Source: Clostridia bacterium (GTDB lineage Bacteria > Bacillota > Clostridia > HGM11514). From it: a stretch of DNA of 10,074 bases. Shown here one piece after another: positions 1-7,221 of this stretch. Location: contig CAAENE010000358.1 of assembly GCA_900757255.1 (NCBI GenBank), positions 1 to 10,074 on the forward strand, read 5' to 3'. The notes below the pieces were generated by a model. It searched no databases. It was given only the letters and a program-made list of their open reading frames with translations, and had not been told where the DNA came from. How positions within the stretch are numbered: position 1 is the stretch's first letter; each line of letters opens with the position of its first letter. The position numbers and the translations under genes are program-made.

Positions 1-42
1 CGAAACCGCTTTTCCGTTATGTGTTTATTGAATCGGTGTGTA

Positions 43-63
43 GCAAGCCGATTGGCGGCTTGC
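43..63 (+). terminator. Hairpin, possible terminator of an upstream gene or repeat fragment
   Basis: A perfect 8-bp stem (GCAAGCCG 43-50 with CGGCTTGC 56-63, loop ATTGG) is followed by TTTT at 64-67. This fits a weak intrinsic terminator for a gene ending left of the window. The T-run is short, and the same sequence recurs in reverse orientation near 8012-8028, so it may instead be a fragment of a dispersed palindromic repeat. The 42 bases to its left show no recognisable coding sequence. Confidence 0.4.
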
Positions 64-68
64 TTTTA

Positions 69-77
69 TGATATAAT
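69..77 (+). promoter_or_regulatory. Extended -10 element upstream of the DUF6062-murA run
   Basis: TGATATAAT is a consensus extended -10 (TG, one base, TATAAT). No good -35 hexamer lies 16-18 nt upstream, so the call rests on the extended -10 alone. Transcription would begin near 84, giving a leader of about 60 nt before the ATG at 144. The 15-mer covering 63-77 occurs identically at 7905-7919, so it may belong to a repeat and only incidentally resemble a promoter. Confidence 0.4.
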
Positions 78-143
78 AATCTCGATATTATCTAAATACT
101 ATTGTACTAAAATTGCGACAAATTGTAAAGCGGGTTTGGCCAT

Positions 144-833
144 ATGAAAGAGAAAATCTATACCATTGCCGTCAATGAAGCCTTTGACGCGGAATGCAGC
201 TGTCCTTTGTGTTATCTCTATCAGGGAATTGAGTGCAAAACGGTGGACTTTATTATGGGTCCCTCTATGATGGAACCTGAATTTCGGATCAAGTCGAATG
301 CGGACGGTTTTTGTGAAAAGCATTATGGGCAGATGTTACATAAGAACAACGTACTGTCCCTCGCTCTCATGCTGGATACCCACTTAAATGAAATAATGGA
401 AAAGATGGAACGCTTATCCTCTTTCCATAAGAAAAAAGAAAAAAATCCGCTGCTTCAGGAATTTGACAGGATGGACAACGCCTGCGTTGTTTGTGAGAAA
501 ATTCAGGACACGATGGAAAAATACATAGACGTTTTGTTTTACCTGTATAAAACGGAACCGGAATTCAAAGAAAAGTTTTTGAACACAAGAGGCTTTTGTA
601 TTCACCATTTTACAGAGCTTCTTGATAAAAGCTACGATTATCTTGGAAAGAGCCTTTGCGAGGCATTTATTGCCGATATGACCGAACTGGAAAAAAGGGA
701 GCTTATCGGCCTCAAAGAAGATATTCATTTTTTTACCACGAAATTTGATTACCGCAACCAGGACAAACCCTGGGGAACTGCAAAGGATGCGCCAGTAAGG
801 ACGATTGAAAAAATCAACGGCAAACTGTATTGA
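144..833 (+). CDS. DUF6062 family protein, two-repeat Cys/His protein
   Basis: A 229-residue soluble protein recognised as DUF6062, a clostridial family of unknown function. It shows two copies of one pattern. The first has C18, C20 and C23, then EPEF (44-47), then GFCEKH (55-60). The second has C114 and C117, then EPEF (138-141), then GFCIHH (150-155). Paired cysteines about 35 residues before a GFCxxH motif suggest two similar metal-binding modules, probably zinc; that is inference. The linker around 86-105 is charged and helical-looking. There is no signal peptide or membrane segment. The ribosome site is weak (AAAGCGG near 127-133), but the ATG is followed at once by conserved-looking sequence. 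It lies 64 nt upstream of the murA start on the same strand, so the two may share a transcript. The family call is fairly sure; the function is unknown. Confidence 0.8.
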   Translation: MKEKIYTIAVNEAFDAECSCPLCYLYQGIECKTVDFIMGPSMMEPEFRIKSNADGFCEKHYGQMLHKNNVLSLALMLDTHLNEIMEKMERLSSFHKKKEKNPLLQEFDRMDNACVVCEKIQDTMEKYIDVLFYLYKTEPEFKEKFLNTRGFCIHHFTELLDKSYDYLGKSLCEAFIADMTELEKRELIGLKEDIHFFTTKFDYRNQDKPWGTAKDAPVRTIEKINGKLY

Positions 834-897
834 TTTTATTAGATTGGAATTTATCTGTATTGTTGAATAATATATGTATTTGTGTGGAGGTACCATT

Positions 898-2166
898 TTG
901 GAGAAACTTGTGATGAGTGGGGGAAAAACGCTCCGCGGTGAGGTTCATATCAGCGGGGCTAAAAATGCTGCGGTTGCTATTATTCCCGCCGCATTATTGG
1001 TACAGGGCGAATGTATCATTGAAAACATACCGGACATCAAAGATGTTGACGTTATTTTAAATATTTTAAATCTTTTGGGTGCGAAAATCGAGTATGAGAA
1101 AAAGGGTAAACTGAAAATAGACTGCAGCGGCGTCAATACCCATATTGCGACCGACGACGGCGTAAAACAAATGCGTGCGTCCTATTATCTGCTGGGTGCA
1201 CTTTTAGGCAGGTTTGCCAAGGTCGTCACCCTGCATCCCGGCGGCTGCAATTTTGGCTGCAGGCCAATCGACCAGCATATTAAGGGCTTTGAAGCGCTGG
1301 GCGCGACGGTCATTCAGAAGGAGGATTATATCAGTGCGGCAGCTGAAAGCGGCGAGCTGACTGCTAATACGATTTATCTGGATATCGTCAGTGTTGGTGC
1401 GACGATTAATATTATGCTTGCAGCTGTAAAGGCGAAGGGCTTGACAGTAATAGAAAACGCTGCAAAAGAGCCCCATGTTGTGGATGTAGCTAACTTTTTG
1501 AATTCTATGGGCGCCAAAATCAAGGGAGCGGGTACCGACGTCATTAAAATCACCGGGGTCGATGTTTTAAAGGGCGGCAGCTATTCCATTATCCCTGACC
1601 AGATTGAAGCGGGAACTTTTATGATTATGGCAGCGGCGGCCGGCGGAGAAGTTTTGGTGAAAAATGTAATACCCAAGCACATGGAGTCTATTTCTGCCAA
1701 GCTGATTGAAATGAATGTGGAAATCGAGGAAAACGACGACTCTATTTTAGTGAGGCGGAATGGCCCTCTGCATCGGGCGAATGTGAAGACTTTGCCTTAT
1801 CCGGGGTTCCCGACCGATATGCAGCCTCAGATTGTCGCCCTTCTTTCGATTGCGGAAGGAAACAGCGTAGTCAGCGAAGGGGTGTGGGATGACAGGTTCC
1901 AGTATCTTGAGGAGCTTGTAAAATTCGGCGCAAAAATAGAACTCAAAGGGCGGAACGCCTACATTACCGGGGTGGAAAAACTAAAGGGCGCAAAGGTGCG
2001 TTCGACCGACCTGCGTGCCGGAGCGGCAGTCCTGATTTGCGCTCTGGTTGCGGAAGGAGAAACGGAAATTTCGGAAATCAAGCACATTGACCGCGGCTAT
2101 GAACAGATTGAATTTAAACTGCGTTCATTAGGCGCAGATATCAAGCGGATTATTTCTTACGATTAA
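898..2166 (+). CDS. murA: UDP-N-acetylglucosamine 1-carboxyvinyltransferase (MurA)
   Basis: Cytoplasmic enzyme of the first committed step of peptidoglycan synthesis: it transfers enolpyruvate from phosphoenolpyruvate to UDP-GlcNAc and is the target of fosfomycin. The protein has 422 residues from the TTG at 898, a normal MurA length. GAKN (20-23) carries the K22/N23 pair, and PGGC (114-117) carries the catalytic cysteine, so fosfomycin sensitivity is expected unless other mechanisms act. TDMQPQ holds the active-site aspartate, and DLRAGAA lies near the C terminus. An ATG at 874 would add eight residues, but GGAGG (886-890) lies inside that extension, 7 nt before the TTG. The TTG start also puts K22/N23 at exactly the E. 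coli numbers. A weak TTGGAA/TAATAT pair (844-873) could be a private promoter. The next gene starts 18 nt after the stop. Confidence 0.95.
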   Translation: MEKLVMSGGKTLRGEVHISGAKNAAVAIIPAALLVQGECIIENIPDIKDVDVILNILNLLGAKIEYEKKGKLKIDCSGVNTHIATDDGVKQMRASYYLLGALLGRFAKVVTLHPGGCNFGCRPIDQHIKGFEALGATVIQKEDYISAAAESGELTANTIYLDIVSVGATINIMLAAVKAKGLTVIENAAKEPHVVDVANFLNSMGAKIKGAGTDVIKITGVDVLKGGSYSIIPDQIEAGTFMIMAAAAGGEVLVKNVIPKHMESISAKLIEMNVEIEENDDSILVRRNGPLHRANVKTLPYPGFPTDMQPQIVALLSIAEGNSVVSEGVWDDRFQYLEELVKFGAKIELKGRNAYITGVEKLKGAKVRSTDLRAGAAVLICALVAEGETEISEIKHIDRGYEQIEFKLRSLGADIKRIISYD

Positions 2167-2184
2167 AGAAACGGGGGCGCCTTC

Positions 2185-2970
2185 ATGGTAAAGTTCTGTA
2201 CCCTTACAAGCGGCAGCAGCGGAAACTGCATCTTTGTCAGTGACGGTAAGACAAGGATTTTAGTGGACGCGGGGGTAAGCGGAAAGAAAATTGAAGAAGG
2301 TCTGCGCGCTATTGATGAAGACGCAGAGCAGATAGATGCCGTATTGGTAACCCATGAGCATTCTGACCATATCAGCGGAATCGGGGTACTGTCCCGACGG
2401 TATGATATCCCTATTTATGCCAATTGCGGTACCTGGAACGCCATGAGCGGCAGTATCGGAAGTATCAAACCGCATAATATCAAGGAAATTGAAAGCGGAA
2501 ATGAGTTTGGGATTGCGGATATTGGAATTGAGGCTTTTTCGATTCCTCATGACGCCGCCGACCCTGTTGGATACAGCTTTACGATAGACGGTAAAAAAAT
2601 AACGGTTGCGACTGATATCGGACATATCAATAAACCGCTGTTTCAGCAATTGTCAGGCTCGGACGGGATTTTACTCGAATCCAACCACGATGTGGCCATG
2701 CTGAAAAACGGTGCCTACCCATATCCGTTAAAACAGCGGATATTGGGAGAGCTCGGCCATTTGAGCAATGAGCTTGCCGCAACGCTTGCCTGTTTTCTGG
2801 TCAAGAAAAAAACAACAAAAATTATGCTGGGGCATCTCAGCCGCGAAAACAACACACCCCGTTTAGCCATGACGACTGTGCTCAATAAAATGAAGGAATA
2901 TGATATTCAGGCGGGGACCGATGTGGAGCTGAAGGTGGCAGAACGGTTTACGCCGTCGGTATTGTATTGA
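2185..2970 (+). CDS. MBL-fold metallo-hydrolase, WalJ/YycJ type
   Basis: A 261-residue metallo-beta-lactamase-fold protein. The N terminus (KFCTLTSGSSGNC, residues 3-15) and the HEHSDH metal site (H57, H59, D61, H62) are typical of the YycJ/WalJ group, as are IPHDAADPVGY, TDIGH, ESNHD and the late GHLSREN histidine. Members are cytoplasmic, bind two metal ions and resemble nucleases; some are linked to DNA repair and to cell-wall and division control beside WalRK in bacilli. No walRK genes lie here, so the exact role is open. The start is ATG 2185, with a G-rich ribosome site (GGGGG around 2173-2177). The gene follows murA by 18 nt, and its TGA (2968-2970) overlaps the GAGG ribosome site of rlmH, which suggests translational coupling. 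Confidence 0.88.
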   Translation: MVKFCTLTSGSSGNCIFVSDGKTRILVDAGVSGKKIEEGLRAIDEDAEQIDAVLVTHEHSDHISGIGVLSRRYDIPIYANCGTWNAMSGSIGSIKPHNIKEIESGNEFGIADIGIEAFSIPHDAADPVGYSFTIDGKKITVATDIGHINKPLFQQLSGSDGILLESNHDVAMLKNGAYPYPLKQRILGELGHLSNELAATLACFLVKKKTTKIMLGHLSRENNTPRLAMTTVLNKMKEYDIQAGTDVELKVAERFTPSVLY

Positions 2971-2978
2971 GGTTGAAT

Positions 2979-3461
2979 ATGCTCAAAATAAAAATCATTG
3001 CAGTTGGAAAATTGAAGGAAACTTATTGGCAGGCAGCGATAGCCGAATACCAAAAACGGCTTGGGCGGTACTGTCAATTTTTCATTTTAGAGGTGGATGA
3101 CCTGCCCGAACCCAAACATATGGGAGAAAAGCAAAAAGAAACACTGCTTTGGCAGGAGGGGGAACGTATTTTAAAACAGATAAAACCGGGCAGCTGCGTG
3201 ATTCCGCTGTGCATTGAGGGGAAACAATTGTCCAGCGAAGAGTTTGCGGAGCTGTTTACCAGACTTGAAAATCAGGGGATCAGCGAGGTGGATTTTATAA
3301 TCGGCGGTTCAAACGGGTTATCCGAAGAGGTGAAGCGGAAGGCCTTTACAAAATTGTCCTTTTCCAAAATGACCTTTCCGCACCAAATTGCGCGCGTTCT
3401 GTTATGCGAGCAAATTTACCGGGCTTTTAAAATCAAAAATGGGGAAACCTATCATAAATAG
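2979..3461 (+). CDS. rlmH: 23S rRNA (pseudouridine1915-N3)-methyltransferase RlmH
   Basis: SPOUT-class methyltransferase that uses S-adenosylmethionine to methylate pseudouridine 1915 in helix 69 of 23S rRNA, on assembled 70S ribosomes. From ATG 2979 the product has 160 residues, the usual length. The N terminus MLKIKIIAVGKLKE is typical. The SAM-binding knot region is clear: FIIGGSNG (107-113), then LSFSKMTFPHQ (126-136), LLCEQIYRAFKI and the terminal GETYHK. The usual motif often has a different residue at N112, a minor variation. A TTG at 2967 in the same frame would overlap the previous gene, but GAGG at 2969-2972 is placed for the ATG. It follows the MBL gene by 8 nt and is followed 11 nt later by the TIGR04076 gene. 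Placement with murA and the MBL gene indicates one operon. Confidence 0.95.
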   Translation: MLKIKIIAVGKLKETYWQAAIAEYQKRLGRYCQFFILEVDDLPEPKHMGEKQKETLLWQEGERILKQIKPGSCVIPLCIEGKQLSSEEFAELFTRLENQGISEVDFIIGGSNGLSEEVKRKAFTKLSFSKMTFPHQIARVLLCEQIYRAFKIKNGETYHK

Positions 3462-3472
3462 GGGTGAAGAGA

Positions 3473-3751
3473 ATGAAAAAAAGGATTGTGGAAGACTGGG
3501 AATTTACTATTACCGTTGTCAAGAGCGGCCCCTGCCGAGTTGGTATGGAGACGGGAGACGTTTTTCGGTGCCGATATGATTGCCCGGAGGGCTTTTGCCC
3601 TAAGACCATGCAGACCCTTCATACCCTTTGTGAGGTAGCCCGCAGCGGCGGAGATTACCGACTTTTGGGGGGCTCGGATAAAAGCAGGATCGATTTTTGC
3701 TGTGCTGATGGAGTGGTGTGGTTCCGATTGAAAGCATTAAAGCTTATATAG
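3473..3751 (+). CDS. TIGR04076 family small protein
   Basis: A 92-residue protein matching the TIGR04076 pattern as I know it: an N-terminal strand region with a small Cys/Gly motif (SGPC, 21-24), a GDVF segment (30-33), CPEGFCPKTM (38-47) with two spaced cysteines, a GGDY segment and a CCADG...VWFRLKAL tail that resembles the family's CxDG...V.F.l.. ending. Function is unknown; the conserved cysteines hint at metal binding. The start chosen is ATG 3473, with GGGGTG (3461-3466) 6 nt upstream. The GTG at 3464 would sit within that ribosome site. It lies 11 nt after rlmH, so it is probably the last gene of the murA-MBL-rlmH transcript. The reading frame continues past its TAG into the decayed-looking Cys-rich segment that follows. 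Confidence 0.72.
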   Translation: MKKRIVEDWEFTITVVKSGPCRVGMETGDVFRCRYDCPEGFCPKTMQTLHTLCEVARSGGDYRLLGGSDKSRIDFCCADGVVWFRLKALKLI

Positions 3752-3923
3752 AAAAAGGAAAAGAGTATCAGGATGGGTAGACAGGCGAGTCACTGCGGCT
3801 GCGTTTGCGGGCAGTGCAATCATTTGGCCTGTCAGAATGCAGTGACTGTAAAGATATCGCTATGACCGACGAGGAGCATCAGCAGTCTATTTTAGACAGG
3901 GTTGGAATACTAAGGGGAGAAAG
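3752..3923 (+). pseudogene. Possible remnant of a small Cys-rich gene, frameshifted
   Basis: No intact gene is visible. In one frame, ATG 3773 opens a 30-codon segment (stop 3863-3865) containing HCGCVCGQCNHLAC. In another frame, a protein-like stretch reads ECSDCKDIAMTDEEHQQSI and runs to the TGA at 3925-3927, overlapping the start of the next gene. Joining the two by a single frame change near 3820 would give a Cys-rich peptide of about 50 residues. A third frame reads IESIKAYIEKGKEYQDG to the TAG at 3778-3780. Such scraps suggest decay or an unusual small Cys-rich peptide. A CACTGC/GCAGTG hairpin (3791-3796 with 3811-3816) has no T-run and does not look like a terminator. Confidence 0.3.
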
Positions 3924-3932
3924 GTGAAGGTT

Positions 3933-4604
3933 ATGCCAATTAGCCGTGATACACTGGATTTTTTAGCTGAAAACCGTATGCGTAATGATAAAGCGTGGTT
4001 CCGGGAAAATAAAGAGCGATATGAAACGCTGGTCAAGCAGCCAATGCGGGAAATAGCAGAAAAGCTCGTACCGGTAATAGAGGAAATCGACCCTCTTATG
4101 GTGACCCGGCCGCAGTCAGCAGTGTCGCGGATTTACCGCGATACCAGATATTCCAGGGATAAAACGATTTTTCGGGACGTGATGTGGGTTTCCTTTCAGA
4201 GGGATAAAAAGGTGTACGATTGCCCCGCGGGCTTTGTCCTGGAGTTTTCTCCCAATGGGTTCCGGTATGGATGCGGGTATTATAAAACGCCTCGCCCGAC
4301 CATGCAGGCGATTCGGGAGCTTGTACTCAAAAATGATAAATCGTTCCGGGAAGCGGAAAAGGCTTACCGGAACCAGCATACTTTTCAGTTGGAGGGAGAA
4401 TGCTATAAGCGGGCGCATTACCCAGAGCATCCCAAACAGGAGTGGCTGGAAAAGCGAACGATTAATTTTTTGCATAACAGTGAAGATTTTGAACTGCTCT
4501 ATTCGAAAGATTTGCCTCTGATGCTGTCAAGAGACTTTTTGATTTTAAAGCCAATGTACCGTTTTTTAATGCGAGCGGAAGAATTGGCGCGTCTGGAGGA
4601 CTAA
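3933..4604 (+). CDS. DUF2461 (TIGR02453) family protein
   Basis: A 223-residue soluble protein recognised as DUF2461/TIGR02453, found widely in bacteria; its biochemical role is not known to me. Visible hallmarks are the N-terminal LDFLAENRMRNDKAWFRENK (8-27), the basic core RIYRDTRYSRDKTIFRD (66-82), and GFVLEFSPNGFRYGCGYY (100-117). The C-terminal half is helical and charged, ending LMRAEELARLED. Two starts compete: GTG 3924, behind GGGGAG (3914-3919), and ATG 3933, behind AGGTG (3922-3926). ATG is preferred because the conserved TLDFL motif then lies near residue 7, as usual. GGAGG (4595-4599), inside its last codons, is the ribosome site of the next gene, so the two are transcribed together and may be coupled in translation. 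Confidence 0.82.
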   Translation: MPISRDTLDFLAENRMRNDKAWFRENKERYETLVKQPMREIAEKLVPVIEEIDPLMVTRPQSAVSRIYRDTRYSRDKTIFRDVMWVSFQRDKKVYDCPAGFVLEFSPNGFRYGCGYYKTPRPTMQAIRELVLKNDKSFREAEKAYRNQHTFQLEGECYKRAHYPEHPKQEWLEKRTINFLHNSEDFELLYSKDLPLMLSRDFLILKPMYRFLMRAEELARLED

Positions 4605-4605
4605 A

Positions 4606-5049
4606 ATGGAGAAAAGCCGGATTGCACAATTCACGGCGTATTTTCAGTCTGACAGTACCGCGGTGTGGAACGCTATGACCGATCATACTGATTTTAGCTG
4701 GAGAAGTGATTTGACAAGAATCAATACGGTTAACGATAGAGAATTTATCGAAATATTTAAAAATGGAAATGAAACCCGCTTTTTGATTACAGAAAAAGAG
4801 CCCTGCCGGAAATATGCATTTCATATGGAGCATACATTATTTACAGGAGAGTGGTCGGGAGTGTTTACCGATTTGCCGGATAGGAGAACAAAAGTTGTTT
4901 TGACGGAAAGGCTGTGTTTTAAAAATCCGGCGATTTATCTGCTGTCTTTTTTTGCGATGAACTTAAAAAGCATGCAGAAAAGGTATATTAGGGATTTAAA
5001 AAAGAAGCTGGGGGAACCCGGGAACGGAGATGTCAATGGCAATCAATAA
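4606..5049 (+). CDS. SRPBCC (START/Bet v1-like) family protein
   Basis: A 147-residue protein with the layout of a single SRPBCC ligand-binding domain. It begins IAQFTAYFQSDSTAVWNAMTD (6-26), the usual first strand and helix with a tryptophan. Alternating strands follow (FIEIFKNGNETRFLITEKEP, YAFHMEHTLFTGEWSGVFTD, TKVVLTERLCFKNP), then a long C-terminal helix (MNLKSMQKRYIRDLKKKL). The family binds hydrophobic ligands or acts in lipid and polyketide metabolism; the ligand here cannot be inferred. ATG 4606 has GGAGG (4595-4599) 6 nt upstream and begins one base after the previous stop. Its last codons contain GGAG (5026-5029) and overlap the start of the hydrolase gene, so the two proteins are translationally coupled. 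Confidence 0.7.
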   Translation: MEKSRIAQFTAYFQSDSTAVWNAMTDHTDFSWRSDLTRINTVNDREFIEIFKNGNETRFLITEKEPCRKYAFHMEHTLFTGEWSGVFTDLPDRRTKVVLTERLCFKNPAIYLLSFFAMNLKSMQKRYIRDLKKKLGEPGNGDVNGNQ

Positions 5050-5965
5050 GGTAATGCGGGCGGCACTGCAGGCGTTGTCCTACGCGGAAATAGACGTGAA
5101 AAAGAATTATAAAATCCAGCGCCAGATGGTAAATCTGGCGCATCCGCCCTTTTTAAAGCCCTTCTACCGGATTTGGGACCATAAGGTGGAGACGGGAGGG
5201 CATGAAATTCCGGTTCGGATCTTTACGCCGCCGGAGGGGGAAAAAAGGCCGGTATTACTCTTTTTTCACGGCGGCGGCTGGGTTACTGGAAATATTGATT
5301 CCTATAATAACATATGTACGAATATGGCCAGGCTGACAAAGCATAGAGTAGTATCAGTGGATTACCGGCTGGCTCCGGAATATCCGTTCCCGGAGGGGCT
5401 GCTCGACTGCTATTGTGCCGCGCGCGAATTATTTCTGGACGGAACGCTGCTTGATGCGGCTCCGGAGGAAATTACCCTGATCGGGGACAGCGCCGGTGCC
5501 AATCTTGCGGCGGCGGTATCGCTGATGGCAAGGGATAAGGGGGAGTTTTTGCCCCGGAAACAGATATTACTTTACCCGTCTACTTATAACGATCATAGTG
5601 AACAGTCTAAATTCCCGTCTATTCGTGAAAATGGGAGTGGATATTTGCTGACTGCTAAGAGAGTGTGTGATTATATGGAGCTGTATATGGGAAAAGAATC
5701 TGATTTACAGAATCCCTATTTTGCACCTCTGCTGGCGGAACATCTACAAAACCAGCCTTCGACGCTGGTGATTACTGCCGAATACGACCCGCTGCGGGAC
5801 GAAGGTGAGGAATATGCCAAACGTCTAAAACAGGACGGGAACTATGCTGAACTGCACCGGATTGCAGATGCTTTGCATGGATTTTTTTCACTTCCGCCTT
5901 CCTTTGAACAGGTGCGGGATTGCTATGAAATCATAAACCGCTTTTTAATTGAGGTGACAGCATGA
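5036..5965 (+). CDS. Alpha/beta hydrolase, hormone-sensitive lipase (family IV) type esterase
   Basis: A 309-residue esterase/lipase of the HSL family. It shows the oxyanion-hole motif HGGGW (78-82), the VDYRLAPEYPFP block (108-119), the nucleophile motif GDSAG (150-154, serine 152), EYDPLRDEG with the acid residue D251, and the catalytic histidine in LHGFF (H281). All catalytic positions are intact, so hydrolysis of short-chain acyl esters or an acyl-carrier-type substrate is expected. There is no signal peptide, so it is likely cytoplasmic. ATG 5030 abuts GGAG (5026-5029) with no spacing, whereas ATG 5036 lies 6 nt from it and is therefore chosen. The 3' end overlaps the acyltransferase start as ATGA (5962-5965), a typical sign of translational coupling. 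The opposed chemistry of the neighbour suggests ester synthesis and cleavage on related substrates. Confidence 0.92.
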   Translation: MAINKVMRAALQALSYAEIDVKKNYKIQRQMVNLAHPPFLKPFYRIWDHKVETGGHEIPVRIFTPPEGEKRPVLLFFHGGGWVTGNIDSYNNICTNMARLTKHRVVSVDYRLAPEYPFPEGLLDCYCAARELFLDGTLLDAAPEEITLIGDSAGANLAAAVSLMARDKGEFLPRKQILLYPSTYNDHSEQSKFPSIRENGSGYLLTAKRVCDYMELYMGKESDLQNPYFAPLLAEHLQNQPSTLVITAEYDPLRDEGEEYAKRLKQDGNYAELHRIADALHGFFSLPPSFEQVRDCYEIINRFLIEVTA

Positions 5966-7212
5966 GAACAAAGAAAACAGTCCGATGGGAACGGCTGGAT
6001 AATGCTGCTAAAATATTCCCGTCGGCCAGCGATAAAGACCGTACCCAGGTGTTTCGGTTTTCCTGTGAATTGACAGAACCGGTCGAAAAAGAGGTGCTGC
6101 AGAGAGCGGTCGATAAGACCCTGGAGGATTTTCCGCTGTACCGGTCGGTCCTAAAAAGGGGACTGTTCTGGTATTATCTTGAGGAGAGTAATCTGAAACC
6201 GGAGGTTGAACTGGAAAATCAACCTCCCTGCAGCCCGATTTATGACCGCAACCAAAAAAATTTGCTGTTCCGGGTACTATATTATAAAAACAGGATCCAC
6301 CTTGAAGTGTATCATGTATTGTCGGACGGAACAGGCGCACTCCAATTTTTAAGGGCACTGATATCCTACTATTTAGCCATCCGGTATGATTTTACAGCCG
6401 TCTCAACCGACTATGACGCGTCCGACGCGCAGAAGGCGGACGACAGCTTTCAAAAATATTACAGCAGCAAAAAAGGGAAAAAGAAAAAGTCTAAAAATGG
6501 ATATCAGTTGAAAGGTGCAAAATATCCGGAAAGCCGGCTCCAGGTGATTGAGGGCATCATGCCGGTCAAAAGCGTTATAGACAAAGCGCATGAATATCAG
6601 GCGACTGTAACAGAATTTCTGGCTGCTGTTTTATTATGTGCTATTCACGATGAAATGAGTCTGCGGGCCAGAAAGCGTCCGGTTGTTCTGGGGATCCCGG
6701 TCAATCTGCGCAATTACTTTGCGTCTGCCAGCGCACGGAACTTTTTTAATATGGTAAACATCGGCTATGATTTTAAAGATGGAGCGTGTGATTTAAAATC
6801 AGTCGCCGCCTATGTAAAAGGTGCATTTAACAGGGAACTCACCTCTGAAAATTTAATGAAGCAGATGAACTCTTACTCAGCCATTGAGCATAATTTTCTG
6901 GCCCGTATTACGCCGCTGGCTGTAAAAGATATTGCCCTCAGGATTGCATATAATGTATCATCAAATGAGGCGACTGCGGTTTTGTCCAATATCGGCAAGG
7001 TAACCATGCCGGATAAGCTAACTCCGTATATTAAATTATTCAATGTCTGCGTCAGCACAAACCGTCTGCAAATTTGTATGTGTTCCTATCGTGATAAAAT
7101 GGCGGTAACTTTTACCTCACCTTTTGTAAGCTCTGAAATTCAAAAACGCTTTTTCAGGACTCTGAGCACAATGGGGATCGATATTGAAATTATTGCAAAC
7201 AGGAATGAATAG
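5962..7212 (+). CDS. Condensation/alcohol acetyltransferase-like protein
   Basis: A 416-residue member of the chloramphenicol-acetyltransferase-like fold that includes NRPS condensation domains, PapA acyltransferases and alcohol acetyltransferases. The active-site motif is seen as HVLSDG (H118, D122, G123), the short HxxxDG form. The VLGIPVNLRNYF segment (242-253) and the following ARNFFNMV are typical of the second lobe. A lysine-rich stretch (170-178, KKGKKKKSK) separates the lobes and is unusual; it may be a flexible linker or bind nucleic acid or phospholipid. The protein probably transfers an acyl group to an alcohol or amine, but acyl donor and acceptor are unknown. Start ATG 5962 overlaps the hydrolase stop; GAGGTG (5951-5956) is the ribosome site. 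The next gene begins 9 nt after its stop. Confidence 0.82.
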   Translation: MRTKKTVRWERLDNAAKIFPSASDKDRTQVFRFSCELTEPVEKEVLQRAVDKTLEDFPLYRSVLKRGLFWYYLEESNLKPEVELENQPPCSPIYDRNQKNLLFRVLYYKNRIHLEVYHVLSDGTGALQFLRALISYYLAIRYDFTAVSTDYDASDAQKADDSFQKYYSSKKGKKKKSKNGYQLKGAKYPESRLQVIEGIMPVKSVIDKAHEYQATVTEFLAAVLLCAIHDEMSLRARKRPVVLGIPVNLRNYFASASARNFFNMVNIGYDFKDGACDLKSVAAYVKGAFNRELTSENLMKQMNSYSAIEHNFLARITPLAVKDIALRIAYNVSSNEATAVLSNIGKVTMPDKLTPYIKLFNVCVSTNRLQICMCSYRDKMAVTFTSPFVSSEIQKRFFRTLSTMGIDIEIIANRNE

Positions 7213-7221
7213 GGAGAAGTT

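Noticed and set aside
414..896. Minus-strand open frame of 160 codons opposite the DUF6062 gene
   Set aside because: Low-complexity Phe/Lys-rich shadow of a well-supported gene on the plus strand.
3388..3579. Plus-strand frame overlapping the rlmH end and TIGR04076 start
   Set aside because: Both overlapped genes have clear family motifs and ribosome sites; this frame has neither.
3791..3816. CACTGC/GCAGTG hairpin as a terminator of the rlmH operon
   Set aside because: No T-run follows, and it lies within the Cys-codon repeats of the possible remnant gene.
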